Positions 24,466 to 36,028 are shown, counted from the first letter of the stretch. The stretch is 64,000 nt of DNA from Undaria pinnatifida (GCA_012845835.1 JABAKD010000007.1:7714566-7778565), one strand, 5' to 3'. Program-made: numbers and translations. The notes: a model not told the origin generated them from the sequence alone.

Positions 24466-24870
24466 GGTATTAGTGGGGTATTAGTCCGTTTGACCACTTG
24501 CAAAAGGTTAACCAATAGCTTACCCAAACTAAGCCTTATAACACCCCCCCCGCCTTAAACGGCGGCATAGCAGGTCGGCCGGATACACGGGCGGACTTGT
24601 CATTTACCCAAGCCGTTTCATTTCCTGAGGATACCACAGGGAGAGTACTTTTCAAGTTCGACATGGGGAAAGTCTGAAAAGTTTATTATTGTGGATGGTG
24701 GGGATCGAACCCACGAATGGGGAAAGTCTGAAAAGTTTATTATTGTGGATGGTGGGGATCGAACCCACGACCCAAAAACCCATGGTCCTGCCGACGACGC
24801 CATTTGTTGAGGTATTAGTGGGGTATTAGTCCGTTTGACCACTTGGAAAAGGTTAACCAATAGCTTACCC
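24408..24870 (-). repeat. tRNA-derived repeat R, two tandem units
   Basis: On the minus strand, 24503-24408 and 24848-24752 each carry a Pol III A box (TGGTCAAACGG), a B box (GGTTCGATCCC) and a 17-base T-arm-like hairpin (GTGGG / CCCAC). The A-B distance is longer than in an ordinary tRNA, and the flanks do not form a 7-bp acceptor stem, so these are tRNA-derived repeats and not tRNA genes. About 200 bases (ggttaaccaatagcttaccc ... gtcggccggatacacgg) separate the units. A third copy is at 50965-51370. Confidence 0.6.
24663..24770 (+). repeat. Perfect 54-bp tandem duplication
   Basis: 24663-24716 is repeated at 24717-24770, including the T-arm-like GGGGATCGAACCCACGA. It duplicates the B-box end of repeat R. 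Confidence 0.9.
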
Positions 24871-24874
24871 AAAC

Positions 24875-27310
24875 TCAGCCTTGTAACAAAGGTGGTGTGG
24901 TTGAGGTGAGGGCCGAGTAGGGGGCCGAAAGGTTGCCGGTTGGTGTGGTGTTGGGAAGAGAGCAGAACAACCGGTTAGTTGGAACCACGCACGCAGTGGG
25001 GTCAGGTTTTACCATCAAGATGCAAGCGAATAATGGAAATCCTGGGGCTGTGTTCCGCATGTCCCCTGACGACCACAGAGTCCACTCCATCCAGAATATG
25101 CGTGTATTGGCGAACACACGCATACACTCCCAAATATAGTGAGTGCGAATATAATGTACTGTTAATAGTATTTTTGTTGCGGTACGAGAGGAGCACAACA
25201 AGCCACTGTATCTATGTGACGACCACAGACACTTGACTTGAAGAAGGCGATGATGACTTAATAATATGTACTCGAACAGAAAAAAAAGGTACACCATTCG
25301 TTCGTCAGAGTGGTCGCGTGCTCTAACGTTTTGACTGCCCAGGCTGTGCCATGTGTTTGGGTGGATTTATTATGCTGGATTTTACAATGATGCGTTTCGA
25401 GGCTCTTGATCCTGGGGTAGGAGCTGCAGAGGTGGCACCGAAGAGCCTGTGAAGAGCACTCACTTGCGACGTCGGAGAAGAAAAAGAGAGAGACAAAGTA
25501 GTCTGGAAAGCGGTGCTTATTATGTGGCCAAAAGGTGAAAACCATAAAAAATTAGTCTACTGTATGAAGTAAAAGAAAATCAGAGAGAAAATTAAGGAGG
25601 GGGTAAGGAGTGACCTAGGTGGGGCTGACCGTCGCCTGATCAATACGGCACAGTTCCCATGCTATATGGGAAGATCTGGTATCCTCCACAGATAGGTTGT
25701 CGTTACTCTCCGACAGACGGTCCTAGAGTGAAGTTCCCAGCAAACGTTCCCTGCACCGTTCCCCGATACTACTTGGTTGGGGTGGGACGTTAGGTATAGA
25801 TACAACTTGGATATACATTGCGATACGCGGGAATGCAACAAACATCGAAATTCCCCGTGCATACTATTTTATTTCTCTTTGCATATAGAATAAGTACGTG
25901 TGGGGCTACCTGGTACGCAAAAATGATTCAAGTCTGCGGTTAGCACCTTTGACCACAAACATTTTTCGCCAACGGGTCTGCTCAACCGAGACTTACCATA
26001 AGTCTTTGACGGGATCCGCTGTGTATCAGGTATGAATAGCTACATAGTACGGAGTATTTGTAACGAAATAATGGCATCGCAAAATATTTTGGGAAGTGCC
26101 TCGATCTAGAGAGGAACCCCTGACAGTCCACATATTGATTCGGGTCCAAACGTACCGTCTCTACCGCCCGTAGCGGGCCTCTTTCTCACCCCCAGCAGTT
26201 GACGAACAACAGCGTGATGTTGCTCCCGTCTTACCGCAGAGCGCAAGGGGTCCGGCCGCGTTACGGGTACACAGCGCTGCCGCTTGGTAGCCCTCTGCAG
26301 CGGCCGCCTAACGCAGCGGTATTCCTTGACCTCGATTCTGCTACTACAGTAGCTGCATACTAGCGCGGCGGACCACTTTGGTAAATCCCAAGCATCTGCA
26401 TAGTGCAGATATCCCGTTTGGCCGTTTTTGACGCCGTTCCCCGTAACGTGAAGCAGCCCGTATCATCCCTACTGTCCACGGCGACCCCCGAACGTACATA
26501 TATCACGCTTGGTAGTACTCTGCGCCGGTCTCCTAAAGCAGTGCTCGCGCTTCAACTCAACCCTCTGAGCGGCTCCATTCCGCTGCACCGCGCCGGAAAC
26601 GTGGTGGAACCATGACACCCTATACAGCCCCAACCGCCACACTTATTTTGGACGGCAGTTTGTTAGGGCAGTAGCGGTCTTTTGGACGGCGGTTTGTTAG
26701 GGCAGTAGCGGTCTCCCCTCGCCGTTCCCTTCCAGCAGTCCCCTGTTGTTGCGGGTGTCGCATATTGTTCGTACTCTAAGCGGTATTCTAGTGTGCACCG
26801 AGCCCCGCTTGGCGACAACCTTCATGGCAGTCCGTCCCTTTGCGCGGTGGTCCCGTAACGCAGCGGGTCTCCCAAAGCAGCAGATGCGCATGCTATGGTA
26901 GGCATAGCGCCTGAAGCGTATGGGCTTCTTCAGTTGGAGGCCTGTGTACCTCGCACAGACAGGCTCTTGATGAACAACGCCATCGCCGATAAGGCCGTCT
27001 CATAGGTATAATGTGACGAATCATGCCATGGCCATACGACAAATCTCACCGAGAAATAGAGTCTCCAAGAAAGCGATATTTGAACGACATTTATTTAACT
27101 TTTAATTTTTCAGCTGAGGAAAACCCTAAAACGCGTTACGCTCCAAACGTTGGGGGCATCCAAAGTTCTCTTGATCTGGACTCCAGGACCGATGCTCCGT
27201 CTCAACACAGCCCTGGGTGCGTGGCCAATGGCAGAGCGGCTTCACGCTCAAGAAACAAATAATTGAGCCCCCCCGTCGTCCCACGGTGCAGCCCTGGGTT
27301 GCATCTTTTT
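24875..27310. other. Intergenic; GC-rich block and small tandem repeat
   Basis: 26150-26600 is GC-rich with many TACCGC/GCGGT elements but no repeat unit I can define. 26646-26679 is duplicated at 26680-26713 (TTTTGGACGGCRGTTTGTTA). Long ORFs such as one at 25297-24875 (-) lack supporting signals. Confidence 0.45.
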
Positions 27311-27314
27311 CTGA

Positions 27315-27477
27315 TCAAGGCTACGGTAGGGGGGTAGGTACCCCCACTTTTCACTCCCGGGCCAAAGCCAAAAAAGGGTATAACAAAGCCAAAAAAGGGT
27401 ATATCTCTAGTGCTATACCTTTTTTTGGCTTTGATCCGGGAGTGAAAATTGGGGGTACCCCCCTACCGTGGCCTTGA
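27315..27477. repeat. Foldback (hairpin) element with about 70-bp arms
   Basis: The left arm starts TCAAGGCTACGGTAGGGGGG and the right arm ends CCCCCTACCGTGGCCTTGA. Between them, CACTTTTCACTCCCGGGCCA pairs with the sequence around GGATCCGGGAGTGAAAATTG-like bases. A 22-base piece (CAAAGCCAAAAAAGGGTATA) is duplicated in the left arm, opposite TATACCTTTTTTTGGCTTTG. The loop is about 10-30 bases. Transcribed, it would form a long imperfect hairpin. Confidence 0.85.
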
Positions 27478-27557
27478 TTTTCTGCCGTATGTGTATGTTC
27501 TTTCTGCGTTCTAACTACCTGTTAGTCTGGATACATATGTTTTTTCGTTTTTTCAGC

Positions 27558-27842
27558 CATTCCACACGGTAGGAATGTACAGCAGAATTTTCCTGAGCTT
27601 TTTAGCACATAAGGAGCTCAATATCTCAACCCCTGAAAAAGTGCTTCGAAGGCATTCGTTCGCACAACCCGAGATCAAGCTTCTATCTATGCGCCTTGTA
27701 GTCCTAAATTACAACATACTCGTGAAACTACTTTGACTATGTACAGTATGCAACCGGTAGTTCCTCGCTTGAGGAGGTCCATCGGACAGGTACATTAAAT
27801 TGTTAGTTAATCCAACCACTGCAACCCCTACCGTGGGATTCC
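27558..27842 (+). mobile_element. TIR element family W, copy 1
   Basis: Left end CATTCCACACGGTAGG, right end CTGCAACCCCTACCGTGGGA. The interior shares GAAGGCATTCGTTCGCACAA and an AAGCTTCTAT segment with the other W copies. Confidence 0.7.
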
Positions 27843-28141
27843 TCCGACGGTAGGGGTACAAGAGTATATTTTCGTTTCTAGGACTAGCGCGCGTAGAAGA
27901 GTTTGATGGTCGAGGATCATATAACGCGATCAAAAATGTGTTCGAAACCCGTGTTTCTCGGCTGAGGTATTTAGCTCCCTCCTCCCATGCATGTTCGGAG
28001 CTCAGAGGCTTGCACTTTTTGTGCACCCTTACTTTCGTGGGATGATTCGACCCCTCCGACCCGCTCCCCCCTCCACGTTCCATAGAACGAGCCGACGTAC
28101 AACAACTCAGATGGATGGCCAATAGTATTTGAATGATGTTA

Positions 28142-28431
28142 GTCATTCCGCGGTAGGTAGGGGGCGCGTTTCTTGAGAGCCAAAAACGTTTTTTTGCAGG
28201 CGACGAACTAACGGATAGTGTAACAACCCAACGAGTATGATTCGCTTTGGGAATAGTGTAGTGCATCGTAATATAAATAGACGCTTATGGCCGGGTTGCG
28301 CGAACGACCGCCTTCGCAGTCACGTTTCGAGTGATGATGCTGATAATGTTGATATTCAGCGCTACCACCTCCTCATCATGATAGAAGCTCCGAAAATTCT
28401 AAGAATCTGCCGCATCCCTACCGTGGGATAG
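28142..28431 (-). mobile_element. TIR element family W, copy 2 (degraded)
   Basis: Ends GTCATTCCGCGGTAGG and CCCTACCGTGGGATAGCTC. Interior GGCCGGGTTGCGCGAACGA corresponds to the GGTCGGGTTGTGCGGCCGAA block of copy 3. Confidence 0.6.
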
Positions 28432-28464
28432 CTCTTAAGGCAAGGGCTACAAGTGCCCCCTTTT

Positions 28465-28690
28465 TCGCTGGCGGGCTTGAGCCACTCGCGCTAGTGACTC
28501 AGTGTACCTCGCGGAAAAAAACACTTTGTACAGTACAGGCGGGATTTTTGTCGCAGAGTCGCAGAGTAGATTACACCCCATTGAAGATTGGTTTCATCGG
28601 CAATTCAAAGCATCAAGAAACGTCAGACCGCACCAAAGGAACGGAGGGGATACTCGCGCAAGTGACCCCGAGCCACGCTGTTTGCGTCCA
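28465..28690. mobile_element. Short TIR element family T, copy 1
   Basis: Bounded by GCCACTCGCGCTAGTGACTC and TACTCGCGCAAGTGACCCCG, with GACCGCACCAAAGGAACGGA next to the right end. It matches 48462-48700 and a fragment at 55630-55690. Confidence 0.45.
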
Positions 28691-28994
28691 CGCTGGCCAA
28701 TCTGCGGCTCCTCCCTCGCGTGGGAGGCTGTCTACCTCCACCTCAACAAGGGCGATTCCGAGGAAGACAACAAAAAAAAGTGCGCAGTCGTATGAACAGC
28801 AGTCCCATGGCGAATCTAGCGATATCATGAATGCGGACAACATTGTCGTATAAAAAGAGTAGTGTAGTAATGGTATTCCAGCGATAACGACAAATTCGAG
28901 AAGTTAACGCCTGTACAACGAGAAACCATTTGTGGGGGGAAAAATACTTGGACCTATTGTAGTAGGGAGAGATTCTGGGGCCTTAACGGGGTTA

Positions 28995-29278
28995 AGGCAC
29001 ATATTTTATGGTGTAGAGAGGTGCGCCATGGTGTTTCTGAGGCGCCCCTCGCTCCTGAGGAGCTCCATACATACCTCACCTCAAAAGCTGATTACTCGTA
29101 GGAGAAAATAAGGTGGGCTTCTCCACCGATGAGAAACGTCATGGCCTAGGCATACACAACCACGTACGTATTTCTGAAAAATAACGGCCTTCGGAAGATT
29201 TGGCAATATCAAGGGGCCCTGGAGTCTTTCAGAAAAACGTTCAGCCAAATAGGCACCATCTCTATCGTAGCACGCGTC
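28995..29278 (+). mobile_element. TIR element family Z, degraded copy
   Basis: The right end CTCTATCGTAGCACGCGTC is intact and the left end is diverged (GGTGTAGAGAGGTGCGCC). The interior retains CATGGCCTAGGCATACACAA. Confidence 0.55.
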
Positions 29279-29388
29279 TTACTTAAACAGAAACCTTCGT
29301 CAACCATAAAAACTATGGCCAACATGGGCTACCCCTACCATAGCACGAGCCCCCCCCCCCCCCCCCCCCCTTTTCAAACCCCGCCTCA

Positions 29389-29574
29389 CTACAACTCCCA
29401 CTTCCAGATAGACTCCAGAACCTTGGGGCAGTTTTCTAAAATGGAATAGTCCGTTGTTTGCGAGGCCCACTTGACGTCTTCTCGGTGGACAGCATCGGCC
29501 GCGTCCTTGAAAGCTTGGGCTGTGTAAAGCTCGTCGTTCAGGAGATGGCGAATGCCAAGGTGTATCCCAAGAAC
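29389..29574 (-). CDS. Exon-like U unit ending in a stop codon (terminal exon or solo copy)
   Basis: Minus-strand exon after a TTCCTTGCAG acceptor (edge 29574), 61 codons plus TAG. It starts VLGIHLGIRHL, contains YTAQAFKDAADAVHREDVKW and ends NCPKVLESIWKWEL. The same peptide (VLGIHLGIRHL, YTADAFKDAAGAVHREDIKW) is encoded after a matching acceptor at 63824, the best unit of the array at the right end of the window. Shared protein sequence across 34 kb with changes mostly compatible with the frame argues for real coding ancestry. Function is unknown and I do not recognise the family. A C20 run lies just downstream (29351-29370). Confidence 0.45.
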   Translation of the reverse strand, partial: VLGIHLGIRHLLNDELYTAQAFKDAADAVHREDVKWASQTTDYSILENCPKVLESIWKWEL

Positions 29575-30439
29575 CTGCAAGGAACCCAGCCATGTTTTTC
29601 GATGAGAGGTATACGGAGGAGAGCTCATCTTGTGTGAGGCGCTTCAGAAAGGAAAAAAATCTGTACACTCCAACGAACCGCGTGGCATGTATGTGTCAGC
29701 ATTGACTGTACTTTGTGTAACGCATGTTTTTCACAGGAGTATATATATGGCAACACCCTACGAGGCTTTTTGCTGCATTACGGGTGGTGTGCTTCGACCG
29801 CATTTTATCTCACGGGATGATGGGGCTCGAGACAGGGGTAGAACATATCGGTAATCTACTAAAAGCTAAAAAATATAGGCTACAATAGAGGAGTAGCTAC
29901 AATTATAGACACGGGCAAAGGAAATGGGGAAAAGGTTCTGGCAAAGTGCCATACGAAGAGAGATACTACATACACTGCTTTGTAGAAGGGAAAACCCCAA
30001 GATGTGCACTCTACTACTGTGTATCGGGACGGTGTCTACGCAATATTGTCGGAGAGCAAAAGCAGTAATAACTTGTACCATTTACTAAATGGAATGACAT
30101 TACTTTCACATTTTCAGTCGAGGTCTAGCATTGTTTCGAGGCCGTAGTCTAGCTTATATCTTTTTTAATGACGGGGGACACCAATTCTCAGCCCAAAATC
30201 GTCGGGATTTCCTACTTCCTTCTTCACGATTTTTGGCGCGTGCTACGACACACACACGTGCACCACGTATTTTCCGAGATTTGTCGCTTTCTACGTAGGA
30301 ACTCGAGACTTTTCCCCAAAATTAAAAACAGGTTCGGAAAAAACTAATAAACTGCTGGCCTGAAATGAAAACTGTTACAACTACCATGGGGGGACAGGTA
30401 AACACCGAGAATCATGCTAAACCAAATATCGTTTTTTCT

Positions 30440-30800
30440 CGACGATTTTGGGGTAAGGAGCCCCGTGATTCAGAAACCGTTTTCGCCAGAAAGAGGTATA
30501 CCTTAATACGATTTGCCACGATTTTGGGTTAAGGAGCCCCGTCATTGAGAAATCGGGTTCACCAGAAAGAGGTATACCTTAATACGATTTGCCACGATTT
30601 TGGGTTAAGAAGCCGCGTCATTCAGAAAACGGTTTCGCCAGAAAGAGGTATACCTTAATAAAACTTACCACGATTTTGGGTTAAGGAGCCCCGTCATTCA
30701 GAAATTGGTTTCGCCAGAAAGAGGTATACCTTAATAAAACTTACCACGATTTTAGGTTAAGGACCCCCGTCATTCAGAAAACAAAATAGCCAATCAAAGG
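30440..30800 (+). repeat. Five-copy tandem array of the family Z inner end, period about 77 bp
   Basis: Each unit has CACGATTTTGGGTTAAGGAG, CCCGTCATTCAGAAA, CGCCAGAAAGAGGTATACC and TTAATAMRAYTTRCC. This is the interior-to-right part of Z amplified in tandem, ending near a degenerate TIR (ctctgtcgcagcacacgac). Confidence 0.85.
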
Positions 30801-31085
30801 TATACCTCTGTCGCAGCACACGACATACGTTTTTTTTCAGCAAACCATCCTACGACATATATACAATATTCTATAAAATATTCTACCATAGCTTTCGATC
30901 GATGTATCATACAACAACAAATTATGAAGATTTAACACGTTATATACTACACTTAAACACTGGGTTGCATGCTGCATCTAACATCAAACCTTCTAGAATA
31001 GTAAACATTACAAGCCAGATGATATAAAGGGATGTCTTATTGCTTCAATCGTCAGGTTTGTCCCCTTTGAGAATTTATAGTTTCC

Positions 31086-32483
31086 GCGCACATATTGAAA
31101 TGTCCCGCCCCCCGCCCCCCCCCCCCCCCTCCCCTCCCCCTCCACTGACCTCTTTTTCATAACAAACCCCAACCCTTCCCCCCCCCCGCCCCTCCGTCCC
31201 CCGATCCCCCCCCCCCTTCCGCCTAGTCTGTCCAAACGCCCCACTCACAATCAAAATCCGCCTGAGTAATAAACACCTATACGCAGTTGATATCACGTCA
31301 TCATCTTGCTGACCATCCATGACGTAGTTTTCAATTATTTTTCCCCCCAACCCCCCCCCCCCCCCCCTCCAACGCCCCCTCTTTTCCGACCACCTACACG
31401 ATCGCCTAGACCTAGCACCACGCGTCTAACAAGCTGCTACATATCTTTGATCTCACAGCCGAAGTGTATTTGAATATTATTTGTGACCTAAACCTCCTAA
31501 AAATCCCCCCCCCCCCCCCCGCCCCCTCTTGCTCTCCCTTACTCAAACGCCCCACCAAATATCAAAATCCGCCACATTAATAAACACTTCACGCACAGGA
31601 TATCACCTCATTATCTTTCGAGAGCCATCCATGCCGCTGTGTTTCCCCCCCCCCTCCCCCCCCCCTCCCCCCCCACCCCCCCCTCCAACGCCCCCTCTTT
31701 CCCGACCACCTGCACGATCGCCTAGACCTAGCACCACGCGTATAACAAGCTGATACATATCTTTGATCTCACACCCGAAGTGTATTTGAATATTATTTGT
31801 GACCTAAACCACCTAAAAAATCCCCCCCCCCCCCCTCTTGCTCTCCCTTGCTCAAACGCCCCACCAAATATCGAAATCCGCCACATCAATGAACACTTCA
31901 CGCACAGGATATCACCTCATTATCTTTCGAGAGCCATCCATGCCGCTGTGTTTCCCCCCCCCCACCCCCCACCCCCCCCGCCTCGAACGCCCCCTTCTTG
32001 ACCCCATCACCCGCACCTTCGCCTAGACCTAGCAGCACACGTATAACAAACCCCTCACCTAAAGCCCTTCCCCCCCCCCCCCCGCCGCCACCCCCCACCG
32101 TCCCCCCCCAACCCATCCCAACCCCACCCCCTCGAACACTCCACCCTCTCTTTACTCACTGATTGTACGACTTACCCCAGGATATACATGATAAACTGAT
32201 GTATTATTTCCAAAAATGTCACATTTATCCCCTCGAAATGATGTATAGTTTCCAGGCACCATATTGAGCTGCCCCCCCCCCCCCCCCCCGCCCCCCCGCC
32301 GCCCCCCCCCCCCCCCCCCCCTCCCCCCGCCCCCAATAATATACGGGTGCCAAAACCGTCATATTTATCCCCTCGAAAGGATTTATAGCTTACATGCACA
32401 AATTGCCCCTTTCCCCCCCCCCCCCCCGCTCCCCCTCCAAACCCGCTCGCTTTTGATCAAAACCAGGCCCCCCTTTCCCTTCA
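31086..32483 (+). repeat. Family Y block: about 300-bp units with poly-C tracts
   Basis: Units start near 31210, 31530 and 31840. Each has AAACGCCCCAC, ATCAAAATCCGCCA, ATATCACCTCATTATCTTTC, CATCCATGCCGCTGTG, a C tract of 10-30 bases, CACGATCGCCTAGACCTAGC and a GATCTCACACCCGAAGTGTA end resembling the X tail. Two shorter modules (ATTTATCCCCTCGAAA followed by poly-C) complete the block before X at 32484. Confidence 0.75.
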
Positions 32484-32735
32484 CAGCTGTCAGATTTTGT
32501 CCCCCTCAGAAACGGGTTTTATAGTTTCCGCGCACAGACTGACTAAAATCATCCTGTTGACCCTGATAGCTACACTGTAGTTGTAAGGGGAGTCGCCGAC
32601 CTACATCCTTAATGAGGACACACAACTCGTAATGCGCGCGATCGGAGTATCACACACAGCTTGCAAAGATGAGTTTCGACGAAATCTTCGATCTCACAGC
32701 TGGAGTGTATTTTCATTTTTATAATATATATACCC
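32484..32735 (+). repeat. Family X element, near full length
   Basis: Starts CAGCTGTCAGATTTTGTCCC and ends GATCTCACAGCTGGAGTGTA followed by an AT-rich TATAATATATA. It directly follows a Y block, as at 43257 and 53738. No terminal inverted repeat or ORF is seen, so it is non-autonomous. Confidence 0.8.
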
Positions 32736-32739
32736 CCTG

Positions 32740-34190
32740 GCGCGGGCTACGATATTTCGAGAGGTGCAGCGTTTTTGGCTGAAACGTTTCAGAATGACTA
32801 GAGACTTCTTAAGGCCGTTACCAGAGGGGACAATCACTGTGGACTGGCGTAGGTATAGCGATTCGGCGCTCGAAAGGGGTTGAACCCGAAAATTTGTTAG
32901 ATATTTTCGTTGGATTATTGGTTTTGTGGGACATCTAGGCCACATGTTCATGTTTTACTCGTTCTTGATGTATTAGGGCGAGGCATATAGATTCCTTGAG
33001 AAGCGTCAGAAAAAAGGATGGGCCTCTATGGATACCTAGCGCACACGTCCCTATCTTTGGACGCGTCTCACCTGGCAGTTGTCTGCTAGCCTATCCTGTA
33101 TCTCGCTGGGGTCGGCGGTTTCACAAGCTCTGTCAAAACCTTGCGGGTATGTAGACGTCGATAATCCGTGTGCTCGTAAACACATTCCCAGCTGCCCCCC
33201 CTCCCCCCCCCGCGCGTACCCCCCGCGTTTATTGCAAGCCGTTTGTTGGGATCGGATTATGTGCGAGAGAGAAAACGGAAATGCGGCGGAGGATAATTAC
33301 AAGGTGTGAGTCAATAAAGTATCGAGTTCTGAAAATAATCTATAGATCTGCAATGTGCTCGCACGCGAGCTTCTCCTCCCATGCCCCCCAACCCAGCGTT
33401 GTTGCGAGTACGCGTCGTTGGGTTTTTTCGCGCGTGGTGCCAGGTATCACCCCCCCCCCCCCCCCCCAACACGTCTAGACGTGTGGCTACACTAGAGAAA
33501 AGAAATAAAAAAATACCAATTTGCCATACATACGCAAGAAAGTACGCACCAGGTGCGGAAGTCCGCCCCTCACGAAGTGGTTCTTAATTGGATGCAGCCC
33601 ACCCTCCATTCTACTCACGACTCTAGACTCGCCGAAACCCTCACCACATTTCACTGTCACTGTTGGTGCACGCGATGTCTGCCTAGTTGGTGAAGACCCG
33701 GGGCTTGCTCCGTCCCGGCATTGTTACATGCAGGAGTCTATGTAGCAAAACTGCGGTTATGTGTGAAATGAGAACCCCCGCGCACGCCGTGTTTGACGCA
33801 AGGGACACGCATAATAGCTGACTTTCGTGTTGCCGTTTTGTGCCGGGTGACATCCGCAAGACAATAACTGTGCCTTGCGCACAAGAACAGACGCGGGTGG
33901 TGTTGTCGATGGTTAGCGGTCGTCGAAAAGACGACCCACGGTTGGCGGAAGGGGGGTGGGTGCACGTACCCTCTTCCGAGGCGTTTCCCCTGCGTAGAGC
34001 TCAACATACCCCCACCGAACACCCGATTCTCATATGCGAAAACGAAAGCGCACCTATGACAAAACAACGACGCGGCCTCGTACACGTGGGCAAATTCTAT
34101 GCAGCAACAACATCGTAAAGTTTACGTAACTGGCATTCAAACCACGTGGGGGTATATGTACTACTCTGAGTAGTACGTCGGTTGAGGAGA
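32740..34190. other. Intergenic; nothing recognised
   Basis: Short C-runs near 33196 and 33449. ORFs on both strands are short and overlap without coding signals. Confidence 0.45.
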
Positions 34191-34446
34191 GAGTCATCCC
34201 ACGGTAGGGGTTGCAGTTGGGTGATTGCGCCAAAAGGTCCCTGGGTGATTGAGTTCCTCATGTATGTGAGGAACTGCCAGTCATCGAAGTAATTTCACGA
34301 GTACATTTTATTTTTGGACTAAGGCATAGAAGCTTGGTCGGGTTGTGCGGCCGAATGCCTTCGAAGACATTTTTCGAGCGAGATATTGAGTTCCACATGT
34401 GAAGAGCTCAGGGACTTTCTGCTGCAACCCTGCCGTGGGATGGCTC
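34191..34446 (-). mobile_element. TIR element family W, copy 3
   Basis: Left end GAGTCATCCCACGGTAGGGG, right end CTGCAACCCTGCCGTGGGAT. It is 256 bp with no ORF. Interior GAATGCCTTCGAAGAC and a TTCCTCATGTATGTGAGGAA palindrome are present. Confidence 0.75.
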
Positions 34447-34449
34447 GAG

Positions 34450-35090
34450 AGTCGTCTGTGTCAGCAAAATACTTCGGCCCCTGAGTAAGCTTCTTGAAAA
34501 TCGGTACGCACACTACTAATAGTGGTTAGTTACCCCCATCGAAGACTGTTATGGGCCTTTCAAAAGTCAAATAGGGGGGGGGGGGGTGCATGTTCGGTAC
34601 AGTACCCTTAATAAGATGATCTGACATCGGGGGGGTGCCAGCTTTAACCCACCCTCAGGGAACTACCTAAACCAACACGTCGTGGATCTCGCTGAGAGGT
34701 GTTCTTGATGTTTCACACGGGCCCTCGTGCTACGGCACAGTGATGGGGTGTGGTTCTACGGTATCCCCCCAACACCCTCCAACGTTTCTTTAACGAAATC
34801 GCTGGTTTTGAAACCAGCGCCTGGCCGTATCTCCTGAAATACGGTCCCCCTTACAACCCGGACGTCATCGTTCGATAGTCCTCCGCAAACAAGATAATAT
34901 ATGCAGATACTCTTTTCATAGCATCCTTCCTCGTGTCGAGCAGCCATGAAACGTTCGTTAAAGAAAACCGCCGGTTTGGGGGGGGGGCTATCGTAGAATC
35001 AGTCTGGGGTGGCAGGATTGGCCGAGCATTTTGCCAGCTGGTTGTTGACGACGCCCCTGGCTCACGACTCACGAACGCGCGTGCTCCGAT
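34450..35090. other. Intergenic; small palindrome
   Basis: A 20-base palindrome-like CGCTGGTTTTGAAACCAGCG lies near 34800, and CTGAAATACGG/CCGTATCTCC follows. G-runs at 34573 and 34979. No gene. Confidence 0.45.
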
Positions 35091-35091
35091 G

Positions 35092-35366
35092 GACGCGTGC
35101 TCCGATATAGAGACATCATTTTTCGCCTGAAACGGTTTCCGATAGTACGGGGCTCACCTAAGCCCGAAATCGTCGCAAAATATGACATTTTTTTTTTTGT
35201 TGTTGTTGCACGATTCTCGTTCTATACCTTGGCCGTGGGATTTTTCATGTCTGGGGTGGAAGTTATTTTTTTCCTCCAAATCATTGTTTGGGTTAAGAAG
35301 GACATGTCTTAAGCTCCCAAAACGAGAACCTCAGAAAAAACGTGGTTCGCCTCTATCGTAGCACGC
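35092..35366 (-). mobile_element. TIR element family Z
   Basis: Left end GACGCGTGCTCCGATATAGA, right end CGCCTCTATCGTAGCACGC. The interior in reverse has CTTGGCCGTGGGATTTTTC and a TTTGGGTTAAGAAGGACATG piece. The left end is preceded by a second partial TIR (CGCGCGTGCTCCGAT). Confidence 0.7.
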
Positions 35367-35847
35367 ATTGATATCGAGAGGGGACCACTACAATTTTCGG
35401 AAGCTCCTCTCCGGTGAGGACGTTTACGTTTATCTTCGTGCCTGTCTCATCGAGCAACAAACTGTCAATCATAGGGTATTTTGTTTTAGGCTAGACAAAG
35501 TGAAAGTGTCACAACCCGCCGATCGGATATTATGAGCACCCCAAGGGGCCGAGGTTGTACACAACATAAGCAGTGTAATTGACTTCAAACGATTGTTCGC
35601 TATAACTGTAAATCCTTCTCGCGTGCTTAGGATTTCCGCCAGTGAGCCAGAAAACGTTTTTGGCCAAAAGGCTTCTCGCCCTTGCTTCACCGTAGCCCGG
35701 GTGTTCGGAAGCTACCCCCCCCCCACCCCCCCCGATGATACCGTTGGGGTGATTCGTGGAGTCTCTTCTCCACCTGGGGTCCGTTATGTTATTGGACTTG
35801 TTGTTCGTGCTGGGTGCTTTTTGCGCTCTTCTATAGCTCACAGTAGA

Positions 35848-36028
35848 GCTTACCACTTTTTCGAGACGATGGTTGACGCAAACTGTCCACGAGACGAAGA
35901 AGGGGTTTTCACCGTACATTGGTTGATTGGTTGCTGCGTTTAATTCGGTTGCCGATGGAGTTAAGGGTTTAGGGTATATATAGTTTAAAGAGTACTGTCA
36001 ACCATTTTCTCGAAAAAGTGGTAAGGTG
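35848..36028. repeat. Inverted repeat with about 30-bp arms
   Basis: CTTACCACTTTTTCGAGACG near 35849 is mirrored by TCTCGAAAAAGTGGTAAG near 36010, and GATGGTTGAC by GTCAACCATT. The spacer is about 115 bases. The arms resemble the inner part of the Z TIR. Confidence 0.65.

Noticed and set aside
24875-25297. 140-codon minus ORF, considered as copia-type polyprotein start
   Set aside because: No GAG, protease or RT motif; composition not distinctive.
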